From positions 1,054,001-1,118,000 of the forward strand of contig NZ_CP009505.1 in the NCBI RefSeq assembly GCF_000970045.1: a stretch of DNA of 64,000 nucleotides, given 5' to 3'. The notes under the pieces are model-generated. The model searched no databases. It was not told the DNA's origin and saw nothing but the letters and a program-made list of their open reading frames with translations. Positions 16,943-26,110 of the stretch are shown here, in pieces (positions within the stretch are counted from its first letter, which is position 1; each line of letters starts with the position of its first letter). Source of the DNA: Methanosarcina sp. MTP4. Its GTDB lineage: Archaea; Halobacteriota; Methanosarcinia; Methanosarcinales; Methanosarcinaceae. The position numbers and the translations under genes were made by a program.

Positions 16943-19900
16943 TCAGCGCCGGGAAATCGAGGACATGTTGGTCTGTGGGTCTTTTTCCACATGGAAGACG
17001 TGGTCTGCGGAATCGATCAGGGACTCGTCGTGGGAGACTACTATGATCTGGCCCACGCCGATGTTCCGCATCATATCAATGAGTTTGAGCAGCTGCCTTA
17101 TATGCCCGCGGTCCAGGAAAACGGTGGGTTCGTCCAGGATCATCGGGGGGAGCCCGTCGGCCCGGTCTCCTCCAAAGCCCAGTGCCAGCAGCCGGTAGAT
17201 GGCACAGCGCAGGATGAGGTTGAAGATGGCGCGTTCCCCGCCGCTCAGGAGTTTGGGCTCAAGGGGTATCCCGTCCTTCCTGTAAACGGTCAGGTTGTAC
17301 TCGGAGTCCAGCTCAATACGGGAGTAGGCGTTGTTTGCGTACATGAAAGTAAACATCTCGTTAAGGAGAGTGGAAAGGGCGCCTATGTTCCGGGTCCTCA
17401 TGTCCGCCCGGATGCGCATGTAGGTGTTTTCGAGCTCTTCGGCATTCCGGTACACGGCTTCCAGGTAGAGCCGCCTGTTCTCAAGGGCTCGGAGTTCCAC
17501 TTTGAGTTCCTTGAGGCGTTTTAAGCTGTTTTCAACCATGCCGATTTCTTTCAGGCCCCTATCTTTTTCCTCGCTTATTTCCCGGATGTTTTTCATTATG
17601 TTTGCCTGGGCATCCGCAAACCGGGAGCGCATTTCCTGGAGTTCTTCAAGTTCGCTTCCTCCCGCTTTTCCTTCAAGCTGCCTTATCCTTTCACTGCGTT
17701 CCAGGATTTCCCGGTCGAAAAAGCCTACCTTTTCAGCAAGGTTCTTTATCCCGGTTTCGAGTTCGGATACCCTGTGTTTTATGGAATCCATGCGGAGCAG
17801 GTTTGCCTGAAGCTTTTTTGCCTGCCCGAGAAGTTTTTTGCTAACCTCATGGTCCTTTTCCGCTGCTTCTTCTTTTTTCCGCAGGGCTTCGACTTCGAGC
17901 TTGAGTTCTTTTAACTTTTCCTTTACGTTGTTTTCCCGCTCCCCGATGCCCCCTGACTTTTCTTCCAGTTCCTTAATCCTCTGTTCGTAATTTCCAATCA
18001 GCGCCTGTGAAGTCCCGATTTTCCCGTTAAGTTTCTCAATTTCCGAGGAGGAATCGGCAAGTTTCTTTTCAAGAACTTTCGCCTCGCGGAGAGTCTTTTC
18101 ACTTTCCCCGTGGGCCTTTTCCGCAGCCTCGGCCCAGCCTTCCAGGGCCTTGATGTCCGAAAGGAACTGCTGCCTGCCGGATTCAAGCTCCTGATTTCGC
18201 TTTTCCAACTTTTCGAGTTTCTTACTTTCTTCTTCGACCCGGGCCTTATGGGTCTCCAGGAGCTTTTCCAGAGCTTTTGCCTTGTCCCTGAGCTTTTCGG
18301 TCTGTACGTCGTAGTCCAGGACTTTCTTCTCAAGCTTCCTTGCATCCCTGAGGCGGTTGAGCTTTTTGTCGATTTCCGCCTGCTGGACCTTTATTTCCAT
18401 GAGCTGTGCGGAAAGTTTCTCTTTTTCCTGTCCGGTTTCCTCGGCCGTGTTTGCAAGCTCCGAGCCTTTCAGTTCCTGCCCACAGGTTGGACACTTACCC
18501 TCGGCAAGGAGTTCCCGGTTTTTCCGGAGGCTCTTTTCAAGTTCCCTTGTACGGGTTCCGAGTTCGGCTTCCGTCCCACTCAGCCGGTTTTTGGTCTCGA
18601 GCAAAAGTTCTCCTATATCTTCCAGGCTTTCGAGCTGTTCCTCGGAAAAACCAAGCCCTTTGAACCCGACAAGAGCTCCTGACTTCTGTTCCTGGACTTC
18701 CAGGACTGCCCGGGAGTTTTGCCCGAGTTCCTCTTCGAGAAGATCTATATTTGTATTGCCCTTCCGGATCGTTTCCCTGCAGCCCTTCAGCTCTTTTTCA
18801 AGCTCATTTAAATTTCCGTCCCCGGCCTCTTTGTCTTTCAGGGCAAGGGCAAGCTTCCCGGAAACCTCGTTTTTCCGGTCCCGAAGAAGGCTCTCCTTTT
18901 CTTCAAAGTCTTTTATCAGGGAAGGAATATCGACATCAGGGTTCCCTCCCCCTACATTTTCCCTTAGCCGCACACTTTCTTCTTCCAGTGTCCGGATATT
19001 AGCCTGATAATTTTCGATATCCTTCTTTGCAGCCTCTATGTCCGACCTGCACTGCACGCCCGCCTTTTCGTTTTCCTTCCTTTCAGCTTCAAGTTCATCC
19101 AGGGCCTGCTTCCGGGCTTCCTCTTCTTTCAGGAGAAGGGCAAGTTCCTTTGCGGCAGAGTTCACCTTTTCCTTTGCCAGGGATTCTTCTTTTTCTTTTC
19201 CGGCTAACAGGGCTTCGATTTCAAGGTCTCCGAAACCGCATTCCTCCCGAATCCCGGAATTTTCCTCTCCCAGTTCGAGCAACGCTTCCCGGTGCTTCTG
19301 GATCTCCCCGGAAAAGCTCTCTTTTTCTTTGAAACACCCGGCTTTTTTCTCCTGGGACTCTTTAATAGCCTGCCTGAGCTTTCCTATTTCTTCAAGACGC
19401 TCCTTATGTTCCGCAATCAAGAGGTCTAGTTTTTCCTTCCGTGCCCCTGCATACTCCTTCTTTTCGTTCAGCTCTTTTAAGGAGGCGTCACTTTCCTTCA
19501 CTTTCTGCCTGAGCCGGTTCAGGGCTGCGAAAGGTTCCGTATTTTCGATTTCCCCTATTTCGGCTTTCGTATCCGCAAGGCTGGTCTTTGCGTCCCGCTC
19601 AAGCCTGTTGACTCCGGTCTTTGCGCTGTGAACCCTTTCCCGGTACTCCTCAAGCTTCCCGAGCTGCAGCAGGTCGTCGATCATCCGCTGCCGGTCCTTT
19701 GGCTTTGCATTGATGAGCACATCGATCTCCCCCTGCCGGATGTAGGCGCAGTTTCGGTAAGCCTCCTCATCCATGTTCAGGAGGGCACAGACTTCCTCAT
19801 AGGTCCTGGTGGCCTGGTCGATTACACTTTCCCCGTCCGCATAGAGCACACACTTCGAGTTTGACGCATTTTCGCTTTTCTGAGAATAGCGGAAGCCCTG

Positions 19901-20158
19901 CTCAATCCGGTAGTCCCGCCCCAGATGCTCAAAGTCAAGGTCAAGCTTTGCGTTTTCCGCTCCCTTGAAAATCATGTCCGCAAGCACGAAGTCTTTTGAA
20001 AGGATCTTGCTCCCGAAAAGCCCCATGAAACAGGCCTCAAGCAGGCTGGACTTTCCACTTCCATTCACCCCTGAGATTACGGTCACCCCGTCCTCGAAGG
20101 CAAGGTCAAGCTTCTTATAGCTCCGGATATTCTCGACGTGCAGGTTTTTCAACTTCAC
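16943..20158 (-). CDS. rad50: DNA double-strand break repair ATPase Rad50
   Basis: 1071 aa. SMC-like ATPase partner of Mre11 that tethers and processes DNA ends. N-terminal Walker A is GVNGSGKSSLLEA (about 30-42). Long antiparallel coiled coil at roughly 170-890, split by the zinc hook CPTCGQEL near residue 555. C-terminal signature LSGGERAIFNL, Walker B PPMILDEPTVFLD and the D-loop/H-loop VVSHDE are all present. The start is GTG at 20158, overlapping the mre11 stop as GTGA, so translation is coupled. Length is slightly above many archaeal Rad50 proteins, due to coiled coil. Confidence 0.97.
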   Translation of the reverse strand: MKLKNLHVENIRSYKKLDLAFEDGVTVISGVNGSGKSSLLEACFMGLFGSKILSKDFVLADMIFKGAENAKLDLDFEHLGRDYRIEQGFRYSQKSENASNSKCVLYADGESVIDQATRTYEEVCALLNMDEEAYRNCAYIRQGEIDVLINAKPKDRQRMIDDLLQLGKLEEYRERVHSAKTGVNRLERDAKTSLADTKAEIGEIENTEPFAALNRLRQKVKESDASLKELNEKKEYAGARKEKLDLLIAEHKERLEEIGKLRQAIKESQEKKAGCFKEKESFSGEIQKHREALLELGEENSGIREECGFGDLEIEALLAGKEKEESLAKEKVNSAAKELALLLKEEEARKQALDELEAERKENEKAGVQCRSDIEAAKKDIENYQANIRTLEEESVRLRENVGGGNPDVDIPSLIKDFEEKESLLRDRKNEVSGKLALALKDKEAGDGNLNELEKELKGCRETIRKGNTNIDLLEEELGQNSRAVLEVQEQKSGALVGFKGLGFSEEQLESLEDIGELLLETKNRLSGTEAELGTRTRELEKSLRKNRELLAEGKCPTCGQELKGSELANTAEETGQEKEKLSAQLMEIKVQQAEIDKKLNRLRDARKLEKKVLDYDVQTEKLRDKAKALEKLLETHKARVEEESKKLEKLEKRNQELESGRQQFLSDIKALEGWAEAAEKAHGESEKTLREAKVLEKKLADSSSEIEKLNGKIGTSQALIGNYEQRIKELEEKSGGIGERENNVKEKLKELKLEVEALRKKEEAAEKDHEVSKKLLGQAKKLQANLLRMDSIKHRVSELETGIKNLAEKVGFFDREILERSERIRQLEGKAGGSELEELQEMRSRFADAQANIMKNIREISEEKDRGLKEIGMVENSLKRLKELKVELRALENRRLYLEAVYRNAEELENTYMRIRADMRTRNIGALSTLLNEMFTFMYANNAYSRIELDSEYNLTVYRKDGIPLEPKLLSGGERAIFNLILRCAIYRLLALGFGGDRADGLPPMILDEPTVFLDRGHIRQLLKLIDMMRNIGVGQIIVVSHDESLIDSADHVFHVEKDPQTNMSSISRR

Positions 20159-22233
20159 AGGTAATCACCAAGGTTATACTGACGGAGGGCTGAAGGTTTG
20201 CCTTTCCCCTTACCCTTTTCCTTTTCTTTTTCCTTTCCGGGCTTCGCGGATTTTCCGGCATCTTCCGAAGACTGTTCCTGCTTCTTTTCCGGTTCCTGTT
20301 CAGGAAGCTTCCCTTTGAGACCTCCTTTATCCCCGGAATCCGGTCCACCTTTAGCTTTCGGCTCACCCGCAATGAAACTATCCAGACCTCTGGCCGGAGT
20401 TTCGGGGCTTTTATTTTTGGAGGACCCAAAAGCCGTAAACGGTTTTTCTTCCCCATGACCGCCTTTGACGGACGTTTCGGAAGAATCTGTTCTTACCCCG
20501 GATGAAGCCGCAGGTTTCCAGAATACAGGGCCTTCGTTCTGCTCTTCCTTTTCCGGCTGATTCATTTCCTTTTCCGGCTGAACATTTTCAGGCACATCCG
20601 GCAAGTCAACTTTTTCGGAAACTTCTGGCTCTTCTGAGACTTCTGGCTCTTCAGGAACTTCGGATTCTTCAGGAACTTCTGGCTCTTCAGGAACTTCAGA
20701 CTCTACAGAAACTTCTGATTCTTGAAAATGCTCAACCGGTTCAGAGCTTTCTACCAGTTCAAGGGCTTCTAGAGATTCAGGCACCGTATTTGTCTCCGAA
20801 ACCACGGCTTCGTCAGAAGGTAAAGCTGGTTCTAAGGGCAAAGCTGGTTCAGAGGATACAACTTCTTCGGAAACCACGGCTGATTCAGGGGTTTCAAATG
20901 CTTCAGGAAACTCAACAGGTTCGGGGTCTTCGGCAATTTCAGAGCCTTCAAGAGTCTCGGTATTTTCAGCATATCCGTATTCACTTTCAATTTCGGGAAC
21001 TTCGGCCTTGCCGGAATCCTCTTTTTCGGGCTCCTCCCCCGTCACGGGAACAGACTCCGGGGCAGGCATTTCTATTTTGAAATCGGGGTCTTTGAAATCA
21101 ATAGCAGAAATCAATTCTACAAGCCGGTTTTCTGTCTCTTCGTCTACCCTTGACCTGACAACGTTCGGGTTTCGGACGATTTCGTCAACAATCAGCCCGC
21201 CGTCGGTAAGGCTCATCTTTTTGATTTCCTCGGCAACCGCGTGGTCCGGGTCCGAGAAACTGATGCTTAAGGCTTCTTCCGGGATCGCTTCTTTTACCCT
21301 CAGGTCCCTTGCCCTGGGTACGAGAACCCCTTTATTTAGCAGGTACTCCTCGATTTCACTGAAGGAAAGGACCCCTGTCGGTTCCCCGGAAATTTCCACG
21401 AAGACCACGGATTCCGGCAGGGTCTCCTGGTACTCGTCAATGGCTGCAAAAATCTGTTCGTAAGGCTTTTCTTCCCCTTTCAGGTTTATGGAAATAAACA
21501 CAAAATCCCGGGTTGGAATAGTGCGCCTGGAGATCTCGAGCCCGGATTCGGAAAGCGTGATGATATTATAGGAACGGGGTTCATTTTCGGAGGCGCTGTT
21601 CCTTTCGGTGCTGCCCGGGTACGTGACCCAGGTGTCCACCACCTTTATTTTCTCGTACTTGTGGTAGTCTCCCAGGAGAACTGCGTCCACTTTGAAGGGC
21701 AGGTTTTCGAGCACTTCCTCACAGCTCCATTCCCCATAGGGGAAAGGCTGCATTATCTGGTGCATTACAAGCAGGTTTTTCCCGCCCTCAGGGAGGTTTT
21801 CGGGGACCTCGAAATCCGAGTAGTCGAAGATAGGGATCTTTGACTTCGGGACACTGTCGATCCCGTAGATTGCGGCATCTCCGACCATGCAGGGCTTTTT
21901 CCCGAGCCTGCATGCGATGCCCATCTCCTCGAATAGGTCCAGCCACTGGGTATTTTGCTTGCTCTCGTGATTTCCGACAATTGACAGAAAAGGTATTCCT
22001 GCAGCCTTCAACCGGGATATGATATTGATCGCATCCAGAAGGTCTTCCAGGGTCGGGTTCCTGGAATCAAAAAGGTCTCCCGCATGCACGACAGCGTCAA
22101 CCTGCATCTCCAGAGCGTCGTCCACGACGTTTGAAAAAGCATTAAAAAAGTCCTGCCTCCGGACCTCGCTGTGGTACTGCCTGTATCCCAGGTGCGTATC
22201 TGCGGTGTGGAGTATCCTGATTTCCCTGGTCAT
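20155..22233 (-). CDS. mre11: DNA repair nuclease Mre11 with acidic repeat tail
   Basis: 692 aa. Mn2+-dependent exo/endonuclease working with Rad50. Phosphoesterase motifs: LHTADTHLGYRQYHS, HAGDLFDSRNP, VGNHESKQ, LGDYHKYEK. The nuclease and capping domains fill residues 1-385. The remaining 300 residues are low complexity: a Glu/Pro/Ser/Val-rich run of EVPEEP/SEVPEE-type repeats (about 505-550), then Lys/Gly-rich sequence, ending in a conserved-looking ALRQYNLGDYL that may be the Rad50-binding end. Linked to rad50 by a 4-base overlap. The tail makes it longer than typical archaeal Mre11. Confidence 0.95.
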   Translation of the reverse strand: MTREIRILHTADTHLGYRQYHSEVRRQDFFNAFSNVVDDALEMQVDAVVHAGDLFDSRNPTLEDLLDAINIISRLKAAGIPFLSIVGNHESKQNTQWLDLFEEMGIACRLGKKPCMVGDAAIYGIDSVPKSKIPIFDYSDFEVPENLPEGGKNLLVMHQIMQPFPYGEWSCEEVLENLPFKVDAVLLGDYHKYEKIKVVDTWVTYPGSTERNSASENEPRSYNIITLSESGLEISRRTIPTRDFVFISINLKGEEKPYEQIFAAIDEYQETLPESVVFVEISGEPTGVLSFSEIEEYLLNKGVLVPRARDLRVKEAIPEEALSISFSDPDHAVAEEIKKMSLTDGGLIVDEIVRNPNVVRSRVDEETENRLVELISAIDFKDPDFKIEMPAPESVPVTGEEPEKEDSGKAEVPEIESEYGYAENTETLEGSEIAEDPEPVEFPEAFETPESAVVSEEVVSSEPALPLEPALPSDEAVVSETNTVPESLEALELVESSEPVEHFQESEVSVESEVPEEPEVPEESEVPEEPEVSEEPEVSEKVDLPDVPENVQPEKEMNQPEKEEQNEGPVFWKPAASSGVRTDSSETSVKGGHGEEKPFTAFGSSKNKSPETPARGLDSFIAGEPKAKGGPDSGDKGGLKGKLPEQEPEKKQEQSSEDAGKSAKPGKEKEKEKGKGKGKPSALRQYNLGDYL

Positions 22234-22509
22234 GGTATCGTCTGTTTCTAATTTTTTGTGTTATAAGGATTTGTATATTAGTATTTAAGGGATTTCCATG
22301 GGGTGCCCGGGCAAATCCAGAGAAGCTTAAAAATATAAACGAGAAGAAGTGGAGAAATATAAAGGAAAAGTTGAAATTAAGCTAAAAATTGCCAAGACTG
22401 ACTATATTGAAAGAAGTCTCAAAAACTGATAAAACAGAAACATTTATAGAGAGAGTCATTTAAATTAATTATAACTGTATGATATGTGGAAAGTGTTGGT
22501 GTAATTTCT
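22234..22509. other. Divergent gap mre11 / OLD nuclease
   Basis: AT-rich promoter region for two divergent genes. No additional gene or strong repeat is visible. GGTG at 22498-22501 is the ribosome site of the OLD gene. Confidence 0.4.
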
Positions 22510-24582
22510 ATGCACATAAAAAATATTTCAATAAATAACTTCCGTTCAATTGAAAACCAAATTATAGAAAATGTTAGCAATGCGCTCATCCTTATCGGAA
22601 AAAACAATTCAGGAAAAAGCTCAGTAATCACTTCTATAAGGGTATTCTTTAATCAATACCAAATACAAGAAAAAGATTTTCCACCTGATGCCGAAGAAAT
22701 CCAAATCAAAACTACATTTGAAATTGAGGAAAATTATCTTCAAGATTACGTACTTGACCAGAAGTTAGGAGTTTCAAAATTTCCTGGCAATGCTGGAGAT
22801 TTCAATGATTTAAAAGAAGATACAAACTTTTCAGACAGCAATTTCACTGAGTACAAACAAGAACGAGATGAAGCGATAACTCAACTAGACGAAGAAACAA
22901 ACTTTCAGACAAAACACCCCAATATTTATGAAATTTGGTTAAGATGTTTAAAAAAGAAATGCAAAATAGAAGATAATTTATTGACAATTACAGCAAAGAT
23001 TCAAAAAGATAATTTAAAAGTGAATTATTTTGATTCAGATGATAATGAAATAAAGTTCATACCTACATTATTTCCTGAAATATCCTATATACATGATGAA
23101 AGAAACTTTTCAGAAGAAGAAACAGGAAAAACAAACACATTAACATTGGACTTATTTACAAATAAAATATTGAACAAGCACCGAAATTCAACAATTACGT
23201 GCAATAATTGTCACAGAGAAACTTGTAATGAATGCCTTTGCTTAATCAAAGACAAGTCGGTAGAAGAACTGAATGCCGATGATTTGGAAAAACTAATGCA
23301 GGTAAAGTTGAAGGAAATATCACAAGAAGTATCAGAAACGATTAGTGTTTATTTCAGAGACAATTATCAAGAAAATTACAGTATAAGAATATGGCCTCAA
23401 TGCAATATAAATAAATCAGTCTATGGGATAAGTACAAAAATACGAGATCCAAATATCCAAAAAGAGCTTGATATTTCCAACGTTGGTGCAGGACTCAGGA
23501 ACATTTATAATCTATCATTACTGCAAGCCTACAATAAATTATATGGAAGCGATTCACCAAAAAATCAAAAAGCAATATACATGTTAGAAGAACCAGAAAT
23601 ATATTTACATCCATCATTACAAAAAGAAATGTGTTCAATTCTTAACGAAATTTCACAAAGTAACCAAGTATTTTTCACAACACATTCGCCTTTGTTACTC
23701 AAAAATTTTGACTCGACCCAAATAAGGAAAACAAGTTTAAATCAGAGATTCAAAACTGAAATTTCTACCACAGATCTTTCCGAAATATTGGACGAGATCG
23801 GATATTCTACTGCAGATTTGCTTCAAACTGAATACACAATTATTTGTGAAGGCAAAGATGATAAAGAACGAATCAGCCAAATAATTGAAAAATTTTATGA
23901 CATAGATTCAACGAACATATTTTTCATCGAAGCTAAAAGTTGTAGTAATATCGAAACCTATGCAACTATTAAGTTTTTGGATCGGACTGAGCTAAAGGAT
24001 AGATTTGCCATCATAAGAGATTCTGATACAGAAGATGTGCAGGAGATTAAAGATAAACTCTTAAATAAATATAGAGAAAATCTCGGTACTGGCTTCATTA
24101 ATACCATTGATGATAAAATTCTAGTATTAAAATATAGCGCATTAGAATGTTATTTCCTAAATACGGAAATTTTATCAACATTGGGAATTGTTAATTCTCC
24201 CGATGCTTTTAATGCACGTATTGATAGATACGTAAATAGTCATAGGACAGATATAGAGAATTATATAAAAAAACACAATGATGGTAACCATAATAGAATA
24301 AGTCAACTAATACAAGAAATATACGGAACTAGCGAATCCGAAACCAGAATTGAATTCATAAAGAAAAATGTAAGGGGGCACAATTTATTTGGCCTATTTG
24401 GACCTCAAATTAAGAATAAATTACAAGACTACATCAGCGAATCTACGGAAGAAGACTTTAAAGAAATTGTAGACTTCCTAGATAAATTTGATTATTTTAA
24501 ACAAAAAAAGAAAACTAGTAATTCTCAAATTTCTCTCAATCAGAATCAAGCAGTTTCACAAAGAAATTTATCTGATTACTAA
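22510..24582 (+). CDS. OLD-family ATPase/TOPRIM endonuclease with Cys cluster
   Basis: 690 aa from the ATG at 22510, chosen because GGTG lies 8 bases upstream; an in-frame GTG at 22486 lacks a site. The ABC-type ATPase has Walker A GKNNSGKSS (30-38) and Walker B LEEPEIYLHP (from 359), with HSPLLL as H-loop. The C-terminal TOPRIM nuclease has ICEGKDDKE (E447) and RDSDTED (504-508). Between the two ATPase halves lies C-x2-C-x4-C-x2-C-x-C (231-244), a likely metal site. OLD proteins act as nucleases in phage defence (Gabija GajA, P2 Old). No UvrD-like GajB partner is adjacent. The gene is much more AT-rich than its neighbours, suggesting horizontal transfer. Confidence 0.88.
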   Translation: MHIKNISINNFRSIENQIIENVSNALILIGKNNSGKSSVITSIRVFFNQYQIQEKDFPPDAEEIQIKTTFEIEENYLQDYVLDQKLGVSKFPGNAGDFNDLKEDTNFSDSNFTEYKQERDEAITQLDEETNFQTKHPNIYEIWLRCLKKKCKIEDNLLTITAKIQKDNLKVNYFDSDDNEIKFIPTLFPEISYIHDERNFSEEETGKTNTLTLDLFTNKILNKHRNSTITCNNCHRETCNECLCLIKDKSVEELNADDLEKLMQVKLKEISQEVSETISVYFRDNYQENYSIRIWPQCNINKSVYGISTKIRDPNIQKELDISNVGAGLRNIYNLSLLQAYNKLYGSDSPKNQKAIYMLEEPEIYLHPSLQKEMCSILNEISQSNQVFFTTHSPLLLKNFDSTQIRKTSLNQRFKTEISTTDLSEILDEIGYSTADLLQTEYTIICEGKDDKERISQIIEKFYDIDSTNIFFIEAKSCSNIETYATIKFLDRTELKDRFAIIRDSDTEDVQEIKDKLLNKYRENLGTGFINTIDDKILVLKYSALECYFLNTEILSTLGIVNSPDAFNARIDRYVNSHRTDIENYIKKHNDGNHNRISQLIQEIYGTSESETRIEFIKKNVRGHNLFGLFGPQIKNKLQDYISESTEEDFKEIVDFLDKFDYFKQKKKTSNSQISLNQNQAVSQRNLSDY

Positions 24583-24692
24583 ACAGATACAGAAGCATAT
24601 TGTGTTACGCAATTCAACAAAGATTCCTAAAAGTATAGAATAAAGGCTAAATAATACTTCCCAAAAAAAATATACTTCAGATACCTGATTTA

Positions 24693-25154
24693 TTAAAATT
24701 TTTCCGCCTTTTTCTTAAGCGCACGGTTCATTTCCGAAAAACTCCGCTTCGTACCTTCTTCGATAGACCACGAAGCAGTGATGATGGGAATAGCCAGGCC
24801 GTTGAAGATTTCCTTCTGGATAAAGCGAACTCTCCGGGTCCCTGTTTCCTCGAGGATTAAACTGTGCTCCCCATCAAGCACCCCCGGAAGAAAGAAACTT
24901 CCTTTCCAGGTAAGCTCTTTTCTGGGTTCCAGGCGGAGGATCCGGGGATGGAGGGTCGTGCCCTTTTTTTCCCATTCCGGTTTCATGTAGACTTTCAGTT
25001 TTTTCCCGACTTCCGCATCCCCGCTAATTTCCTGAATGTAGGGGTTCCACTTAGGATAGGCCGCAAAATCCATGAGAATTTCCCAGATGCGCTCGGCAGG
25101 GGCGAAGATTTCGATTTCGGTGCTTATTTCTTTTGTGAACCGGCTGATTCCAAT
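24693..25154 (-). CDS. SRPBCC (START-like) domain protein, start unclear
   Basis: About 150 aa. Small ligand-binding fold of the polyketide cyclase/CoxG-like SRPBCC group: FAPAERIWEILMDFAAYPKWNP, then VGKKLKVYM, beta strands and a C-terminal helix (WSIEEGTKRSFSEMNRALKKKAEKF). Ligand unknown. The first in-frame ATG (25073) falls inside the conserved N-terminal helix, so the true start lies upstream, yet no ATG, GTG or TTG occurs in frame before the stop at 25179-25181. I marked the ATT at 25154. A nearby ATG at 25165 is in another frame and stops after 13 codons. Either a rare start codon is used or a frameshift has broken the N-terminus. Confidence 0.65.
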   Translation of the reverse strand: MGISRFTKEISTEIEIFAPAERIWEILMDFAAYPKWNPYIQEISGDAEVGKKLKVYMKPEWEKKGTTLHPRILRLEPRKELTWKGSFFLPGVLDGEHSLILEETGTRRVRFIQKEIFNGLAIPIITASWSIEEGTKRSFSEMNRALKKKAEKF

Positions 25155-25305
25155 CCCTCTTTCATTTTTTATTTGGAATTATTTATTCCCTTCTTGGTTC
25201 GGAACTATTAATTCCCTTTCCTGCTAGCAGTTACGAAGACAAACTTCTTAACCTTGCTTATTTTAACCGGCTGAAAAGAAGTTTCAGGAAAAAGCAGCCC
25301 CTGAT

Positions 25306-25980
25306 TCAGGCAATTCCAAAAATTTTTGTCTTGATTTTCCTTTTTACGCTCCCGGCCGTCTGCCTGAGGATTATCGGAGTCGGAGACTTTTTCCCGGCAG
25401 GAGAAACCTTTCCTTCCCGGATTGCCTGCAGTACGGCATCCACCGTATTTTCTAATGCGTCAATTTCCGTGTACGCCTGCCCTACCATCTCCGGGATATG
25501 GGAATCACTTCCCGCAACAGGTGGGATGCCGAGCCTCTCGGCTTCTAAGAGGGCTTTTTTGTTTGCACCGTTGAAGAGGCAGCGGGAGTTAAAGACCTCC
25601 GCGGCATCAATGTCAAGCCCCTCAAAGCTCCCGATCCCGTGGGAACTGCTCTTGAAGGGGTGAGGGATAATTACCGTGCCCCCGAGTATCCTGGCTTGCC
25701 GGATTGTCTCCTCAGGGCTTAGCAAGGGCTCGATATCCTCTTCGATCCCGAGGACCAGGATATGCCCCTTTGAAGAACTCACCTCGATGCCGGGAATAAC
25801 AGTTATCCCTGTCCCCAGTTCCCGGGCTCTCCTTGCGCAGGCAAGCCCGCCATCCACTGTATCGTGGTCGCAGATCGCTAGCCCGTCAAGTCCCCTTGCC
25901 CTTGCAACGGTGAGAATGGCGTCCAGGTCCGAGTTGCTGTCCCTTGAATAACGGGAATGGACGTGAAGATCGAATTTCAT
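25306..25980 (-). CDS. PHP-domain metal-dependent phosphoesterase
   Basis: 224 aa from the ATG at 25980. PHP-fold hydrolase of the RNase AM/YciV group: N-terminal FDLHVHSRYSRDSN, then CDHDTVDG, PGIEVSSSKGHIL, IPHPFK and GSDSHIPEMVG supply the metal ligands. Likely acts on nucleotide or oligonucleotide phosphates; substrate unknown. The frame extends to 26106, but a TATA-like box centred near 26011 predicts a transcript start within a few bases of the ATG at 25980, so the upstream purine-rich sequence is not coding. C-terminus is basic. Confidence 0.88.
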   Translation of the reverse strand: MKFDLHVHSRYSRDSNSDLDAILTVARARGLDGLAICDHDTVDGGLACARRARELGTGITVIPGIEVSSSKGHILVLGIEEDIEPLLSPEETIRQARILGGTVIIPHPFKSSSHGIGSFEGLDIDAAEVFNSRCLFNGANKKALLEAERLGIPPVAGSDSHIPEMVGQAYTEIDALENTVDAVLQAIREGKVSPAGKKSPTPIILRQTAGSVKRKIKTKIFGIA

Positions 25981-26002
25981 GCCGGGGATAAGAACGACAG
26001 GA

Positions 26003-26020
26003 GGATTTATATATATTTTG
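26003..26020 (-). promoter_or_regulatory. TATA box of PHP gene, near-leaderless
   Basis: CAAAATATATATAAATCC on the minus strand, centred about 30 bases before the ATG at 25980. This spacing implies a leader of only about 5 bases. Confidence 0.5.
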
Positions 26021-26035
26021 AACGGCCGCTGAGGA

Positions 26036-26110
26036 GAAGAGGAACAAAGGGAAACGAAAGGGGACAAAGGGAAATAAAGGGGACAAAGGGAAACGAGGGG
26101 GAACAAAGGA
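26036..26110. repeat. Purine-rich direct repeats
   Basis: Imperfect repeats of GGGGACAAAGGGAAA on the plus strand, nearly pure purine over about 70 bases, just upstream of the PHP promoter. Could form unusual DNA structure; no coding role seen. Confidence 0.6.

Noticed and set aside
18110-19007. Long plus-strand frames opposite rad50
   Set aside because: Produced by the Glu/Lys/Leu-rich coiled-coil codons of rad50 read in antisense; Phe/Ser-rich without family match.
22510-24582. Gabija defence system
   Set aside because: Only the OLD-type component is present; no UvrD-like helicase gene is adjacent.
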